The notes under the pieces are model-generated. The model had not been told where the DNA came from and did no database searches. It saw only the letters and a list, made by a program, of their open reading frames with translations. From Acetobacter indonesiensis (lineage in GTDB: Bacteria; Pseudomonadota; Alphaproteobacteria; Acetobacterales; Acetobacteraceae): a stretch of DNA of 64,000 nucleotides. Below, in pieces: positions 54,280 to 64,000 of the stretch. The stretch lies in assembly GCF_000963945.1 (NCBI RefSeq), contig NZ_BAMW01000045.1, positions 186,001 to 250,000 on the forward strand, in the 5' to 3' direction. Position 1 is the stretch's first letter, and the number at the start of each line of letters is the position of its first letter. The position numbers and the translations under genes were made by a program.

Positions 54280-56871
54280 CTAAACCGGGATAAAAATATC
54301 TATCGGAAAATACTCTGTGTCTTCTGGGATGTAAAGAGTGCCGGTTTCATCAATACTTACATTGTTCCATAATACCGAAACCCATTCATTTTTGTCTAAA
54401 TTTTCAAAGCGAATGGTGTTCGTTAGGTAGTTTCTGCAACTTAAATTCATAGGATCAGGGGTTTTAACACTGCTATTAACGGGTGCCAAAATAAGAATTT
54501 CCTGTTTTTCATTTTTTCTTAAATAACTAATCAATTTCATTTCATTCTGATTAATGTTCTGAATAGGGATATATGACGATTGTTTGAATAATTTAGTATA
54601 TTCTTTTCTTATATTCAACAGAGTTTTAATTAGAAACTGCTTTATGTTTCCGTCTTGCCAGTGTTGTGCAGTTTGCTCAAAACTTTCATCAATCAGTAAA
54701 GTTGCTTTTCGATCTTCATAATCGACAGGACGTCTATTATCTGGATCAACAAGGCTAAAATCCCATTTTTCCGTTCCCTGATAAATATCCGGGACGCCTG
54801 GCGCTGTTAATTTGAGGATTATCTGGGTTAATGAATTTATTGCCGCTATCGGTGCTATTTTGTCAAAAAATGAAGAGAAAGATGATAAAAAGTTCTTATC
54901 TTCTAAAATTCCATGTAAAAAATTTAAGCAAGATTTTTCATAATTAGCATCCGGATCTGCCCATGTTCCATGACGTTTGGCTTCCCGTATTGCTTTGATC
55001 TGCCACTCTGATACTCTTTTTTCTAAAGTATTCATCATTGTTATTTTTTCTAATGGCCAGACTCCGACAAGAGTTTGATACAAAATAAGTTCATCAACAT
55101 CATCGGGAGCATAGTTAGTTTTATATTTTGTATTGCATTGTCTCCATTCATTAATTTTGTCATCCCACAATTCACTATGTGCAGAAAGAACCGCTAAACG
55201 TGCCCGACTATCTTCACCTCGTTTATGATCATGCGTTGCTGTAGCAAGCATCGCCATAGGTGTTTCCTGCTCCCGCCGTTTCATAGTATTATGAAACTCT
55301 TCAACAGAACTTGAAAAAACCTTCGGTTCTGTCCCCACATCGTTACGAGACAAAAGCCTTCCATACCGATAGAAAAGAGTATCCTCTATCGCTTTTGCAG
55401 TAAGAGGCGCGCTTAGATGCTCAAATGTTTGCGTTATCTGTTTTGTTTCGGCGTTTATAGGGTTGGATATTTGCGTCACTATCCAACTGAGTAATGGATG
55501 AAATCGTGAAGGCAAGTCTTTTTTTGCAGTTTCTATTGCTTGTTCAAGAAATGTATTCTGACTTTTATATTCGGTTTTGACGCGAATATTTTCTGCGTCA
55601 TCAGAGGCATAGGTACGGTAGATATAAAGATGTCCTAACAAAGACTTTAGCGTTTCGCTTACATCTTTCTTAGTATAATCACGCTGATAAAAATCTTTTC
55701 CGGCATATTCGTAAAGTAATGCGACAATTTTATTTGTCGACCCCAAAAGAAGCGTTTCCGCTATTTCATTTTTTACGCGTATGCTTTCTTTTTCGTATCC
55801 CTTCCATAATGGGCAGCAATCTTTCCAGATATTGTCTAATGTCTCTTCCCCATCTGGATGATGCAGTAGCAGATTCACTTGATCCAGAAAATCATATCCT
55901 GTTGTTCCGTCTGTTTTCCAATTAGCTGGCAACTTTTCGTGGCGCGCTAGAATTTTTTCAATGTAAAGGATATCTCCTTTCAAGGCATCTATTGGTCGTC
56001 TATTTTTGCGCTGGTCCATTTCTTTTTTTAGCCAGTTACAATACTGGTCAGGCTGCGTTAAACCATCAACATGGTCAACTCTGAACCCATCAACCAAACC
56101 CTGTTCATAAAGCAAAAATGCATAGTGATGCACAGCCTGGAATACAGGCCTGTTCTCAACTTTCAAGGCGACAAGTTCTGTAATATTAAAAAAGCGACGC
56201 CAATTGACAGTTTCATCTGCACAACGCCAGCATGCGAGCCGATAATGTTGCTTTTCAAGTAAAGTGTGAAGTCTTTTTTTTCCTGAATCTGTCTTATTAT
56301 TATAGTAATTTAAGGTTTCTGTTACATCAGGGGAAGTGGATAATTTCTGATTGACGGGAAAGCGATGATCATAATGACTAATAAAAAACTCTTTTTTTTC
56401 AGTGTCATAGATTAATTCAATAAGCCCATTTTCCAACGCGTCTCCATACGGTCTATCAAGGAAAGGTAAAAGAACGGTGTTTTCAGGCGTGTGGTCAGCA
56501 GTAGACCAATCAATATCAAAAAAATCAGCATACTGAGAAGTGCGCCCATTTTTGAGAACATCATCCCACCAGATATTTCCTGGCCCGACAGCCATGTGAT
56601 TGGGAACGATATCAAGTATTATTCCCATATGTCGGCTACGTAGCTTTGCTACAAGCTTGCGAAGTGCTTTTTCTCCCCCACGTTCTTCACTAATTTTGTT
56701 ATAGTTGAGGGTGTCATATCCATGCATCGACCCAGGGCGTGCTGTGAAGAGGGGGGAAAGGTAAAGATGGCTTATGCCAAGAGCATCATAATAATCAACG
56801 TGTTCATAAGCGTCATATAAGGTGAAATCTTTATGTATCTGTAAACGCATTGTCGCTCGAACAGTATTCAT
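54280..56871 (-). CDS. treY: Malto-oligosyltrehalose synthase
   Basis: TreY turns the reducing end of maltodextrins into a trehalosyl unit by intramolecular transglucosylation; TreZ then releases trehalose. The 863-residue GH13 protein has YDALGISHLYLSPLFTARPGSMHGYD near the start, DIVPNHMA (87-94), the nucleophile Asp266 in GFRVDHVDGL, and GVPDIYQGTEKWDFSLVDPDNRRPVDYEDR near the end. Length is near the upper end of the usual range (about 700-900). It is the last gene of the operon, overlapping malQ by ATGA. Its DNA is far more AT-rich than glgX or glgB; one 60-base row at 55081 has 18 G+C. Confidence 0.95.
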   Translation of the reverse strand: MNTVRATMRLQIHKDFTLYDAYEHVDYYDALGISHLYLSPLFTARPGSMHGYDTLNYNKISEERGGEKALRKLVAKLRSRHMGIILDIVPNHMAVGPGNIWWDDVLKNGRTSQYADFFDIDWSTADHTPENTVLLPFLDRPYGDALENGLIELIYDTEKKEFFISHYDHRFPVNQKLSTSPDVTETLNYYNNKTDSGKKRLHTLLEKQHYRLACWRCADETVNWRRFFNITELVALKVENRPVFQAVHHYAFLLYEQGLVDGFRVDHVDGLTQPDQYCNWLKKEMDQRKNRRPIDALKGDILYIEKILARHEKLPANWKTDGTTGYDFLDQVNLLLHHPDGEETLDNIWKDCCPLWKGYEKESIRVKNEIAETLLLGSTNKIVALLYEYAGKDFYQRDYTKKDVSETLKSLLGHLYIYRTYASDDAENIRVKTEYKSQNTFLEQAIETAKKDLPSRFHPLLSWIVTQISNPINAETKQITQTFEHLSAPLTAKAIEDTLFYRYGRLLSRNDVGTEPKVFSSSVEEFHNTMKRREQETPMAMLATATHDHKRGEDSRARLAVLSAHSELWDDKINEWRQCNTKYKTNYAPDDVDELILYQTLVGVWPLEKITMMNTLEKRVSEWQIKAIREAKRHGTWADPDANYEKSCLNFLHGILEDKNFLSSFSSFFDKIAPIAAINSLTQIILKLTAPGVPDIYQGTEKWDFSLVDPDNRRPVDYEDRKATLLIDESFEQTAQHWQDGNIKQFLIKTLLNIRKEYTKLFKQSSYIPIQNINQNEMKLISYLRKNEKQEILILAPVNSSVKTPDPMNLSCRNYLTNTIRFENLDKNEWVSVLWNNVSIDETGTLYIPEDTEYFPIDIFIPV

Positions 56872-58871
56872 TTTTTGCCTCGTGCGATTTTTAGAGTTTC
56901 AATACGATTAGTTACATTTTTATATTGAAGAGTTTGATCTACCTGTACGGGGTAGCGGTGTCGCCAGTTAGGGTAAGACGCCTGATTGCCTGGTACATTC
57001 GGCTGGTCTTCAACACCAAGCAGGTCTTCCATGGGCAAAAGTGCTAGTGGGCCGGATGCTTGTCCAACGCTTTTGATTGCCGCATCAACAACTGTCTGAG
57101 CACCATCGGATGTTATTGGCGGCATTTCTGATATGATATTGTCAGAAGTAGACTGAAACATAGCCCAGAGAGCAGCTCGGTCAGAGTGTCGTTTTTCGCG
57201 GCAGGTCGTGTCATTGGGAAGATCCGCTCCCATCCACCATCCTGCCACGGTTGGCAGATCGTGTGTGGATGTCATTGCAATTCCGTTATCGGACCATTTT
57301 ATGGGGGAGAGAAACTGCTCCTTGTCTTTTTTTTCAAACCACATGACATTCATGCCCCAGATACGACGCTCCGCCATTCTGGCTCTAAACCCTTTAGGGA
57401 CTGTTCCAAGGTCTTCACCAATAACCACTCCCTTGGCCCTAAAAGACTCAAGAGCAAGAAGGTTCTTCAAGTCTTTTTGCGGCATACTAAGATAGGTCCC
57501 GTCACTGGAGTTTCCTCCATCAGGAACAATCCAAATCCGTTCCAACCCCATTACATGGTCAAACCGTATGCCGCCGCCAGCTTGGAAGCCGCTGCGAAGC
57601 ATCGCTATGAATGCATCATAGCCTGTGCGTTTCAATGCACGCGGAGAAAAGGTTGTCAGCCCCCAGTTCTGGCCTTGGGGGGCTAGCAAATCAGGCGGTG
57701 CCCCAATGGACGCGCCAATAAGGAAACTATCCTGGTTTGCCCAACATTCAGCCCCAGATGGAGAGAGACCAACAGCGATGTCTGAAATTAGGCCAACAGA
57801 CATGCTGCTGGTTTTTGCAGCAGAGGCTGCCTCTTTCAAACTTTTAGCTGTTATCCATTGTAAAAAAAGCCAGTAGTAAACTTCTTTCTGGTGTGCTTTC
57901 GCAAAATGCTGAACTTCTGGAGTGCTGGGTTTTTTATAAGGTGGTCCCCATGATCGCCAGTTATCACCTCGCGGGCCTCGCAAAAGTTGGTGAGCCTGCA
58001 GAGCTTCAAATATTGCGTGGTTACGTAATGCATCGCCTCCGGCGGCTATAAACTCAACAAATTCAGGCGGCAAAGAAGACGCTATATGTTTATCATATAA
58101 TGCACGCAGTAATTTCAGTTTCAGGGTTCCTGCTTTTTCCCAGTCAATCAGTTTTTCTTTTTGCATTCTTTCAAATGCTACAGCCCAGTCGGAATGCTGC
58201 CGGGAAACGCTGTGGATTAACTGCCTAGAGAAACAGACTTCCAAATTTGCCAACAAAGGATTGAAATATCGGCGGCTTGACGGAGAGTAAGGGCTGCATT
58301 GTTCAGGATGTAACGGAGATAATGCGTGAATTGGGCTTATCATGAGGGCATCGGCACCAGCATTTCCTATGGAAAGCGCTAGGTCTACAACGCAACCCAG
58401 ATGTCCAAAACCACCATCATCCTTTTGTCTTAATGCCGGGATCTGTACAGAGGTTCCCCACGCCTTCTGGTTGGCTGTTCGTGCTTTCAAATCCTCACAA
58501 TGGGTGGGAGCCACTGCCAGCTTTATTGTGTGATGACCGTATTCAAGAATGTGATAGCCTGGAGTATTACAGATTGGACTTAGTAAAAGTCCAGCCTTGT
58601 CATGCTTTAGCTTTCCCTCTTGTTTGCTACCATCTTCTTTCTGCAAAACATATGAAGCGGTATTACCATTCTGAAAAGGTAAGGTAACAGCCTCTCCAAC
58701 CTGTGCAATAATCAACGGGGAAGGACGAGAGGATGTGTTCCCCTCAATAGTATTAAGCAGTGCCTGCAGTACATCAGGGTCAGTTTTATGACTTTTTCCA
58801 TTGGCATCCTGCCATGTTACGGCTAACCCTGCTTGCCGGGCTGCCGCATGCAGATTGGTTAACGTCGTCAT
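56868..58871 (-). CDS. malQ: 4-alpha-glucanotransferase (amylomaltase)
   Basis: MalQ moves maltosyl and longer glucan segments between chains (GH77), converting short maltodextrins into longer ones that TreY or glycogen enzymes can use. The 667-residue protein has the nucleophile Asp in GGGIRFDHVMGLERIWIVP, the acid/base Glu in VVIGEDLGTVPKGFRARM and TSTHDLPTVAGWWMG. An N-terminal extension of about 140 residues precedes the barrel, as in the E. coli-type enzymes. It sits between treZ and treY with a 4-base overlap at each end, unusual company for trehalose genes, and fits a role in supplying TreY with substrate. Confidence 0.93.
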   Translation of the reverse strand: MTTLTNLHAAARQAGLAVTWQDANGKSHKTDPDVLQALLNTIEGNTSSRPSPLIIAQVGEAVTLPFQNGNTASYVLQKEDGSKQEGKLKHDKAGLLLSPICNTPGYHILEYGHHTIKLAVAPTHCEDLKARTANQKAWGTSVQIPALRQKDDGGFGHLGCVVDLALSIGNAGADALMISPIHALSPLHPEQCSPYSPSSRRYFNPLLANLEVCFSRQLIHSVSRQHSDWAVAFERMQKEKLIDWEKAGTLKLKLLRALYDKHIASSLPPEFVEFIAAGGDALRNHAIFEALQAHQLLRGPRGDNWRSWGPPYKKPSTPEVQHFAKAHQKEVYYWLFLQWITAKSLKEAASAAKTSSMSVGLISDIAVGLSPSGAECWANQDSFLIGASIGAPPDLLAPQGQNWGLTTFSPRALKRTGYDAFIAMLRSGFQAGGGIRFDHVMGLERIWIVPDGGNSSDGTYLSMPQKDLKNLLALESFRAKGVVIGEDLGTVPKGFRARMAERRIWGMNVMWFEKKDKEQFLSPIKWSDNGIAMTSTHDLPTVAGWWMGADLPNDTTCREKRHSDRAALWAMFQSTSDNIISEMPPITSDGAQTVVDAAIKSVGQASGPLALLPMEDLLGVEDQPNVPGNQASYPNWRHRYPVQVDQTLQYKNVTNRIETLKIARGKK

Positions 58872-60646
58872 GTTTCCGCACCTTCTCTCAACGTTGCGAT
58901 TAAGGTTGACGGGGGTATTCGCGTATTTACATCGTGCAAAGATGTATTAGAGCGATAAAGCACAATGCCCTGATAGCCTGACTTCAGTTCTATCGAGCTA
59001 TTTGTAAAATTTACAAGCAACTCGAGAATACGATCATCCCCCATTTTCCACGAAACAGAAAAAGCCCCTATCCCCCAAATGTGGGACGATAATGCTTTGC
59101 ATCCAGCAAGCCGCGGACAAATATGTTCCGCTCGAACTGAAAGCAACTCACGGGTTTGTTCGTATAGTTCTGTGTAAGGTTTTTCGCGTTTCTCTTTCCA
59201 ATTTATGCAGGACATCTGAAATGTATTGGGACTTCCAGGATCAGGTATTTTGTCAGCTTCAGCAATATTGTTAAAAGACTTGAAAGACGCCATTTCTTTT
59301 CGTCTTCCCTCTCTCACAATTTTATTTAATTCTTCACTATGACTGACAAAATAAAGGAACGGTGTTTTAGTTCCCCACTCATCTCCCATAAAAATCATGG
59401 GAATATGTGGACAAAGAAAAAGAAGGCTTCTCGCGACAGAAAGTTGGTTTTCATCTACCAGTGAGGTTAAGCGGTCTCCAAAGGCGCGATTACCAATCTG
59501 GTCGTGATTCTGAAGAAAAAATATGAACGACGTTGGTGAAAGATCCGATGAAACCTGACCTCTTTCACGCCCCGTTGAAGGCATTTTTTCTCCCTGATAG
59601 ACAAATCCTTGTTCTAGAGACTTCACCAAAGAAGCGGTCGGGTCGTTCAGGAAATTCTGATAGTAACCCTCACTCTCCCCAGTCAAAAGCACATGCAGGG
59701 CATTATGGGCATCATCATTCCATTGAGCTGAGTAGACTTCTCTCAATAAATCTGCATCATTATTTTCATTTTCTAAAATAAGATGAATATAGCGTTCAGG
59801 GCTGCACTGTGCTCGTATTTTATCTTTTAAGCTACGAAGCCATGATTGAGGAAAAATCGCATGTACAGCGTCTAGTCTCAAACCATCAAATTTATAAACG
59901 TTTAGCCAATAAAGAGCATTATCAACAAAGTAATCCTGAACAGAAGGAAGGGTGAAATCTATTGCCTGCCCCCACGGTGTTTGACGATCAGTTCTAAAAA
60001 ATTCCGGAATGTATTGGGACAGAATATTTCCTTCTGGACCAAAATGATTATAGACAACATCAAGAAAAACCATGATGCGCCGCCCATGGGCGGCATCTAT
60101 CAGGCGTTTTAAATCATCGGGGGTTCCATAGCTGGACTCTGGTGCATATGGAAACACACCATCATACCCCCAATTTCTGTTGCCGGGAAATTCAGCAAGC
60201 GGCATGAGCTCTATGGCTGTAACGCCAAGTTCTGCTAGCTGGTCCAACTGCTGAATAATGGCCTCATACCCGCCAGCCGCCCCAACATGTAATTCGTAAA
60301 TTACTGTTTCTTCCCATGGTCGTCCGCGCCAATGAAGGGCTCGCCAAGAATAAGAGTTATGATCAATAACCTCGCTTGGCCCATGTACATCCTCGGGTTG
60401 AAAGGCGGAGGCTGGGTCAGGAAGGAAATCACCATGGGGCGTTTGGTAAACGTAGCGAGAACCCGGAGCACATTGAAGAGAAATCTCATGCCAACCACAG
60501 CCGCTTTTATCAAGCTGAACGGGTGGAGCCTCATTCAGCTTGATATGCAGCTCGGTATAATGCGGAGCCCATATCCTAAAGCGCGTTAAACCATCTTGAG
60601 TGTGCCAGGCTCCCCACGTCGGCGGAGAATAGGCTGACTGTGTCAT
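58868..60646 (-). CDS. treZ: Malto-oligosyltrehalose trehalohydrolase
   Basis: TreZ cleaves the alpha-1,4 bond next to the trehalosyl end made by TreY, releasing trehalose. The 592-residue GH13 protein has an N-terminal carbohydrate-binding-like domain (FRIWAPHYTELHIKL) and ELHVGAAGGYEAIIQQLDQLAELGVTAIELMPLAEFPGNRNWGYDG. The catalytic GLRLDAVHAIFPQS, the Glu in HLILENENND and LQNHDQIGNRAFGDRL follow. It overlaps glgX and malQ by 4 bases each. The 3' half is more AT-rich than the 5' half. Confidence 0.95.
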   Translation of the reverse strand: MTQSAYSPPTWGAWHTQDGLTRFRIWAPHYTELHIKLNEAPPVQLDKSGCGWHEISLQCAPGSRYVYQTPHGDFLPDPASAFQPEDVHGPSEVIDHNSYSWRALHWRGRPWEETVIYELHVGAAGGYEAIIQQLDQLAELGVTAIELMPLAEFPGNRNWGYDGVFPYAPESSYGTPDDLKRLIDAAHGRRIMVFLDVVYNHFGPEGNILSQYIPEFFRTDRQTPWGQAIDFTLPSVQDYFVDNALYWLNVYKFDGLRLDAVHAIFPQSWLRSLKDKIRAQCSPERYIHLILENENNDADLLREVYSAQWNDDAHNALHVLLTGESEGYYQNFLNDPTASLVKSLEQGFVYQGEKMPSTGRERGQVSSDLSPTSFIFFLQNHDQIGNRAFGDRLTSLVDENQLSVARSLLFLCPHIPMIFMGDEWGTKTPFLYFVSHSEELNKIVREGRRKEMASFKSFNNIAEADKIPDPGSPNTFQMSCINWKEKREKPYTELYEQTRELLSVRAEHICPRLAGCKALSSHIWGIGAFSVSWKMGDDRILELLVNFTNSSIELKSGYQGIVLYRSNTSLHDVNTRIPPSTLIATLREGAET

Positions 60647-62775
60647 GATCCTCTCCCCTCCAGATTTTCTTCTTGGGATTGGGGCTGGAAAGCCAATAAA
60701 ACTATAGAATGAGCGCCGACTTCATATTTGGTCATGGATTGCGCCAAGCTTTCTTCATTACGTTCAGGCGTGGCGCTATCAACAATAAACCGCCACTTCC
60801 CGCTAGGTTCCGGCAGAACGAAGGTACAGGGCTCGCTGCTTGCATTAAGCATAAGCAAAGTGATGTCCTTGTCGCTGTCTCTCAGGGTTGCACGGCGGAG
60901 CGCCAAGACGCGTCCCTCGCTATCCTCCCATTCCTCCACGCTCAAGACAGTGCCATGCGGGCTAAACCACCCGATATCATGTACACCGGGGCTTATTTCG
61001 TTGTGTCCATGAAAGTATCGTCCTCGTCGGACAGAAACATGGGTCCGCCTTATGGCCATCAGGCGAGAAACAAAGTCGACCATCTCCTTGCCACGAGGTG
61101 TATCCAGTAGAGACCAATCAAGCCATGTTAACGGACTATCCTGACAATAGGCATTATTGTTCCCACTCTGGGTTTGGCCGAACTCGTCTCCCGCCAAAAT
61201 CATGGGAGTGCCTTGAGAGAGAAATAGCGTTGCGAGCATCGCCCTGCGAATTTTGTCCCGCACATCGACTATATCGGGATTATCAGTTTCGCCTTCTTCC
61301 CCCCAGTTGAAACTGTAATTTCCGCTATGGCCGTCCTGCCCGCCTTCACCGTTTGCTTCGTTGTGGCGGTCGTTAAAGCTGACTGTATCCATAAGAGTAA
61401 AGCCGTCATGGGACGTCAGAAAATTGACCGAACTCCACGGACGCCTTCCACTATGTTCAAATTTATCCCCTGATCCACTCAGACGGGCAGCGATCTGACC
61501 TCTTTGCCCTTCATCCCCTTTCCAGAACCGACGGGCTGTATCGCGGTATACGTCATTCCATTCTACAAAGCCTGGTGGATGATTTCCGGTCTGATACCCT
61601 CCGGGGCCAGGGTCCCACGGTTCGGCAATCAGTTTGAGTGTCGAAAGCAGTGGATCTTGACGTAGCACGTCAAAAAATCCCGACCGTGCATCAAAACCAT
61701 AATCCTCTCGACCAAGGCTGGTGCAGAGATCAAATCGGAACCCATCAATATGAAAAGTCTCTGCCCAGTAACGAAGGGAGTCCGTGACCATTTGCAAAAC
61801 ACGCGGGTGGGACAGATTTAAAATATTTCCGCAGCCGGTGTCATTAATGCAGCATCTTAAATTATCGGGGGCTAGACGATAGTAATTGGCGTTATCCAAA
61901 CCACGATAGCATAGGGTTGGGCCAAGTTCACTGCCTTCAGCCGTATGGTTATAGACAACATCTAAAACCACTTCTATTCCGGCTGCATGTAAAATGCGAA
62001 CAAGCATGCAAAGATCTGTTGCTGATCCGTTGGCGATATACCCGGCATAGGGCACAAAAAAAGAAATACTGTTGTAGCCCCAGTAATTAACCAGTCCTTT
62101 TTCTTCCAAATATCTGTCGGTAAGAAAAGCGGGCACCGGCATAAGTTCTAATGTCGTTACGCCAAGGTTTTTTAAGTACGTGACAAACCAGTTTTCGCAA
62201 AGGGCCGCAAATGTACCCCGTTTGGAAATTGGTACATCCGAACGCAACATGGATAATCCCCGCGTATGGGCTTCCATGATCACTGTTTGTTCCCACGGCA
62301 CACGGGGGCGCTTGTCATCCCCCCAGTCAAACGCATGGTGCGTCACAACGCTGCGGGGCATATAAGGCGCACTATCACGCCTGTCTTGTGTTAAGTCTGC
62401 TCGGGCCGCATTGATACGATAACCAAAAAGGGCATCTGTCCAGGTAAGCCGGCCAGTCATTCCTCTGGCATACGGGTCTAACAGGAGTTTGTGCGGGTTA
62501 AAGCGATGCCCTTGCATGGGTTCATAAGGGCCAAATGCTCTGTAGCCATACAGCATTCCCGGTTTTGCACCTGGCAGATAACCGTGCCAGATTTCGTCCG
62601 TATATTCTGGCAGTCTGTAACGTCGCGCTTCTTTCCGTGACGACGGGTCAAAAACACATAATTCAATACGCTGAGCATTGGCTGAAAACACAGCAAAATT
62701 TACGCCATTTCCGTCCCACGTAGCCCCCAATGGATAAGGGTTTCCGGGCTGTAGGGTATCGGTCCAAATTGTCAT
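60643..62775 (-). CDS. glgX: Glycogen debranching enzyme GlgX
   Basis: GlgX is an isoamylase-type enzyme that hydrolyses alpha-1,6 branch points of limit dextrin. The 710-residue protein has an N-terminal CBM48 domain ([31 protein letters not shown]) and the GH13 core with [13 protein letters not shown] and the nucleophile Asp in [14 protein letters not shown]. The Glu in [14 protein letters not shown] and [15 protein letters not shown] complete the catalytic set. It is flanked by glgB and treZ with 4-base overlaps. The released maltodextrins would feed MalQ and TreYZ. Confidence 0.96.
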   Translation of the reverse strand: MTIWTDTLQPGNPYPLGATWDGNGVNFAVFSANAQRIELCVFDPSSRKEARRYRLPEYTDEIWHGYLPGAKPGMLYGYRAFGPYEPMQGHRFNPHKLLLDPYARGMTGRLTWTDALFGYRINAARADLTQDRRDSAPYMPRSVVTHHAFDWGDDKRPRVPWEQTVIMEAHTRGLSMLRSDVPISKRGTFAALCENWFVTYLKNLGVTTLELMPVPAFLTDRYLEEKGLVNYWGYNSISFFVPYAGYIANGSATDLCMLVRILHAAGIEVVLDVVYNHTAEGSELGPTLCYRGLDNANYYRLAPDNLRCCINDTGCGNILNLSHPRVLQMVTDSLRYWAETFHIDGFRFDLCTSLGREDYGFDARSGFFDVLRQDPLLSTLKLIAEPWDPGPGGYQTGNHPPGFVEWNDVYRDTARRFWKGDEGQRGQIAARLSGSGDKFEHSGRRPWSSVNFLTSHDGFTLMDTVSFNDRHNEANGEGGQDGHSGNYSFNWGEEGETDNPDIVDVRDKIRRAMLATLFLSQGTPMILAGDEFGQTQSGNNNAYCQDSPLTWLDWSLLDTPRGKEMVDFVSRLMAIRRTHVSVRRGRYFHGHNEISPGVHDIGWFSPHGTVLSVEEWEDSEGRVLALRRATLRDSDKDITLLMLNASSEPCTFVLPEPSGKWRFIVDSATPERNEESLAQSMTKYEVGAHSIVLLAFQPQSQEENLEGRGS

Positions 62776-64000
62776 GGTTTGTACCCTGTTGGCTTGAGGT
62801 AAATCACGCTCAATGGTGGCAAATGGAGGACACAGGACTGGTCATATCCGTGCGATGAAATAGGCTGGGTCATACAGCCCCCAGCGTTTCCCTCCCCGCC
62901 TCCACCGTAATCATGGGCATCCGTATTCAGGTATTCCGCCCACCAGCCATCTTGTGGAACACCTACCCGATAATCAGACCGAGCCACGGGCGTCATGTTG
63001 CAGATTACAAGGACGGGCGTGTCATCATCGCCATAGCGGAACCACGCGAAAACGCTGTTTTCCGTGTCATTTCCAATCACCCAGATAAACCCGTCCAGTC
63101 GTGTGTCTCTTTGATGCATCGCGGGTAACTCTCGATGCAAACGGTTCAGATCCCGGACCAGCGTGTGCATTCCCCGGCCCCACTGCGTGTCGAGCATGCG
63201 CCATGCCAGTTCTCCGTGAGGATTCCATTCCTCCCACTGCGCAAGTTCGGCCCCCATGAAAATGAGTTTCTTGCCCGGATGCGCCCACATAAATGCCAGA
63301 TAGGCTCTTAACCCTGCATAACGTGTCCCGCCTTCCCCAGGCATGCGGGACAAGAGCGAGCCCTTTCCATGCACAACTTCATCATGAGACAGTGGAAGAA
63401 TAAATTTTTCTGAAAAAGCATAATGAAGCCCAAACAGAATATTATCGTGATGGTATCGTCGCCAGATAGGGTCTCGGCCTACATAGGAAAGGGTGTCATG
63501 CATCCACCCCATATTCCATTTGTAATCGAAGCCCAGGCCACCATTCTGGGTTTTGTGCGTAACCCCCGGCCATGCCGTTGATTCTTCTGCAATCATGAGT
63601 GAATGCGGCGCATATGTTTTGACCGCATCATTCAGTTCACGCAGAAAGCCAACAGCTTCGAGGTTTTCACGCCCACCATACTGGTTTGGCACCCAATCGT
63701 CGCCGGGGCGGCTATAGTCGCGGTAAAGCATGGATGCCACAGCATCCACGCGTAAGCCGTCAATATGATAACGATTTAGCCACATCAAAGCGCTGGCAAT
63801 CAGAAAGCCACGCACCTCGTTCCTGCCGACATTGTAAATCAGCGTATCCCAATCTGGGTGTAATCCTTCTTTGGGGTCCATGTGCTCGAACAGGCAAGTA
63901 CCATCGAAGCAGGCAAGCCCATGCAAATCGCTTGGAAAATGAGCAGGAACCCAGTCGAGAATAACGCCTAGCCCTGCCTGATGACAGGCGTCAATAAAGG
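62772..64000 (-). CDS. glgB: 1,4-alpha-glucan branching enzyme GlgB (partial, C-terminal part)
   Basis: GlgB makes the alpha-1,6 branches of glycogen. The gene enters from the right edge; about 409 C-terminal residues are in the window. Visible GH13 motifs are the [13 protein letters not shown] region at the edge, [21 protein letters not shown] (nucleophile Asp), the catalytic Glu in [13 protein letters not shown] and [21 protein letters not shown]. The C-terminal beta-domain ends [16 protein letters not shown], as in family members. It is the first of the visible genes in the glycogen/trehalose operon; the promoter and any glgC/glgA lie outside. Confidence 0.95.
   Translation of the reverse strand, partial: FIDACHQAGLGVILDWVPAHFPSDLHGLACFDGTCLFEHMDPKEGLHPDWDTLIYNVGRNEVRGFLIASALMWLNRYHIDGLRVDAVASMLYRDYSRPGDDWVPNQYGGRENLEAVGFLRELNDAVKTYAPHSLMIAEESTAWPGVTHKTQNGGLGFDYKWNMGWMHDTLSYVGRDPIWRRYHHDNILFGLHYAFSEKFILPLSHDEVVHGKGSLLSRMPGEGGTRYAGLRAYLAFMWAHPGKKLIFMGAELAQWEEWNPHGELAWRMLDTQWGRGMHTLVRDLNRLHRELPAMHQRDTRLDGFIWVIGNDTENSVFAWFRYGDDDTPVLVICNMTPVARSDYRVGVPQDGWWAEYLNTDAHDYGGGGEGNAGGCMTQPISSHGYDQSCVLHLPPLSVIYLKPTGYKP

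Overview
The window looks like chromosomal DNA of an acetic acid bacterium (Alphaproteobacteria, Acetobacteraceae; most like Acetobacter or a close relative). This rests on the overall look of the proteins, on the full alphaproteobacterial general stress response set (PhyR, NepR, EcfG, HisKA_2 kinase), on the PopZ-like DUF2497 protein between valS and tolC, and on moderate GC. No database search was possible. There is no prophage, insertion sequence, CRISPR array or rRNA operon. Two tRNA genes are present: Cys(GCA) and Val(CAC).

Layout. 1-7.5 kb is a replication and housekeeping block: recF (cut by the window edge), dnaN, dnaA, rpsT and mutM on the minus strand, then divergent ubiE, coaBC and dut. 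7.45-10.6 kb holds a two-gene ABC importer (fused permease plus ATPase) coupled to dut. 10.6-17.1 kb is a minus-strand block: msrA, valS, popZ-like, tolC and a PIMT-like methyltransferase, followed by tRNA-Cys. 17.4-22.2 kb holds an SDR, a GNAT-like protein, thiL, nusB, nrdR and a PCuAC-like periplasmic protein. 22.2-29.4 kb is the glycerol regulon in the order recQ, glpR, glpD, glpF, glpK on the minus strand, with a GlpR-type operator before glpD, plus an OmpA-like lipoprotein. 29.5-32.9 kb is cydDC.

33.0-37.1 kb is the general stress response locus: kinase, nepR, two tandem ecfG-type sigma genes, and divergent phyR. 37.2-39.2 kb holds an ABC-F ATPase and tRNA-Val, followed by about 0.8 kb in which no gene is recognisable. 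40-47 kb carries a GST, an orphan OmpR-type regulator, an L,D-transpeptidase, a CPA-type antiporter, rsmB and guaB. 47.0-49.0 kb is the manganese pair mntR/mntH, with an inverted repeat between them.

49.2-53.9 kb is an AT-rich iron-uptake cluster (DUF3325-like, DUF3649-like, PepSY protein, TonB-dependent receptor). 54.0-54.2 kb is a small stress-type protein gene with a possible EcfG promoter. 54.3-64.0 kb is a glycogen/trehalose operon, glgB-glgX-treZ-malQ-treY, in which all four junctions are 4-base ATGA overlaps. It can build branched glucan, debranch it, rearrange it and convert it to trehalose.

Nothing here is clearly a new biological system. The observations most worth checking are: the PhyR/NepR locus with two EcfG paralogs and a candidate EcfG promoter 18 kb away; a MutM whose zinc finger lacks the usual fourth cysteine; a PCuAC-like protein without its methionine ligands; a PIMT-like protein without the usual active-site loop; an importer with no binding protein gene; and the steep GC change inside the glycogen/trehalose operon.
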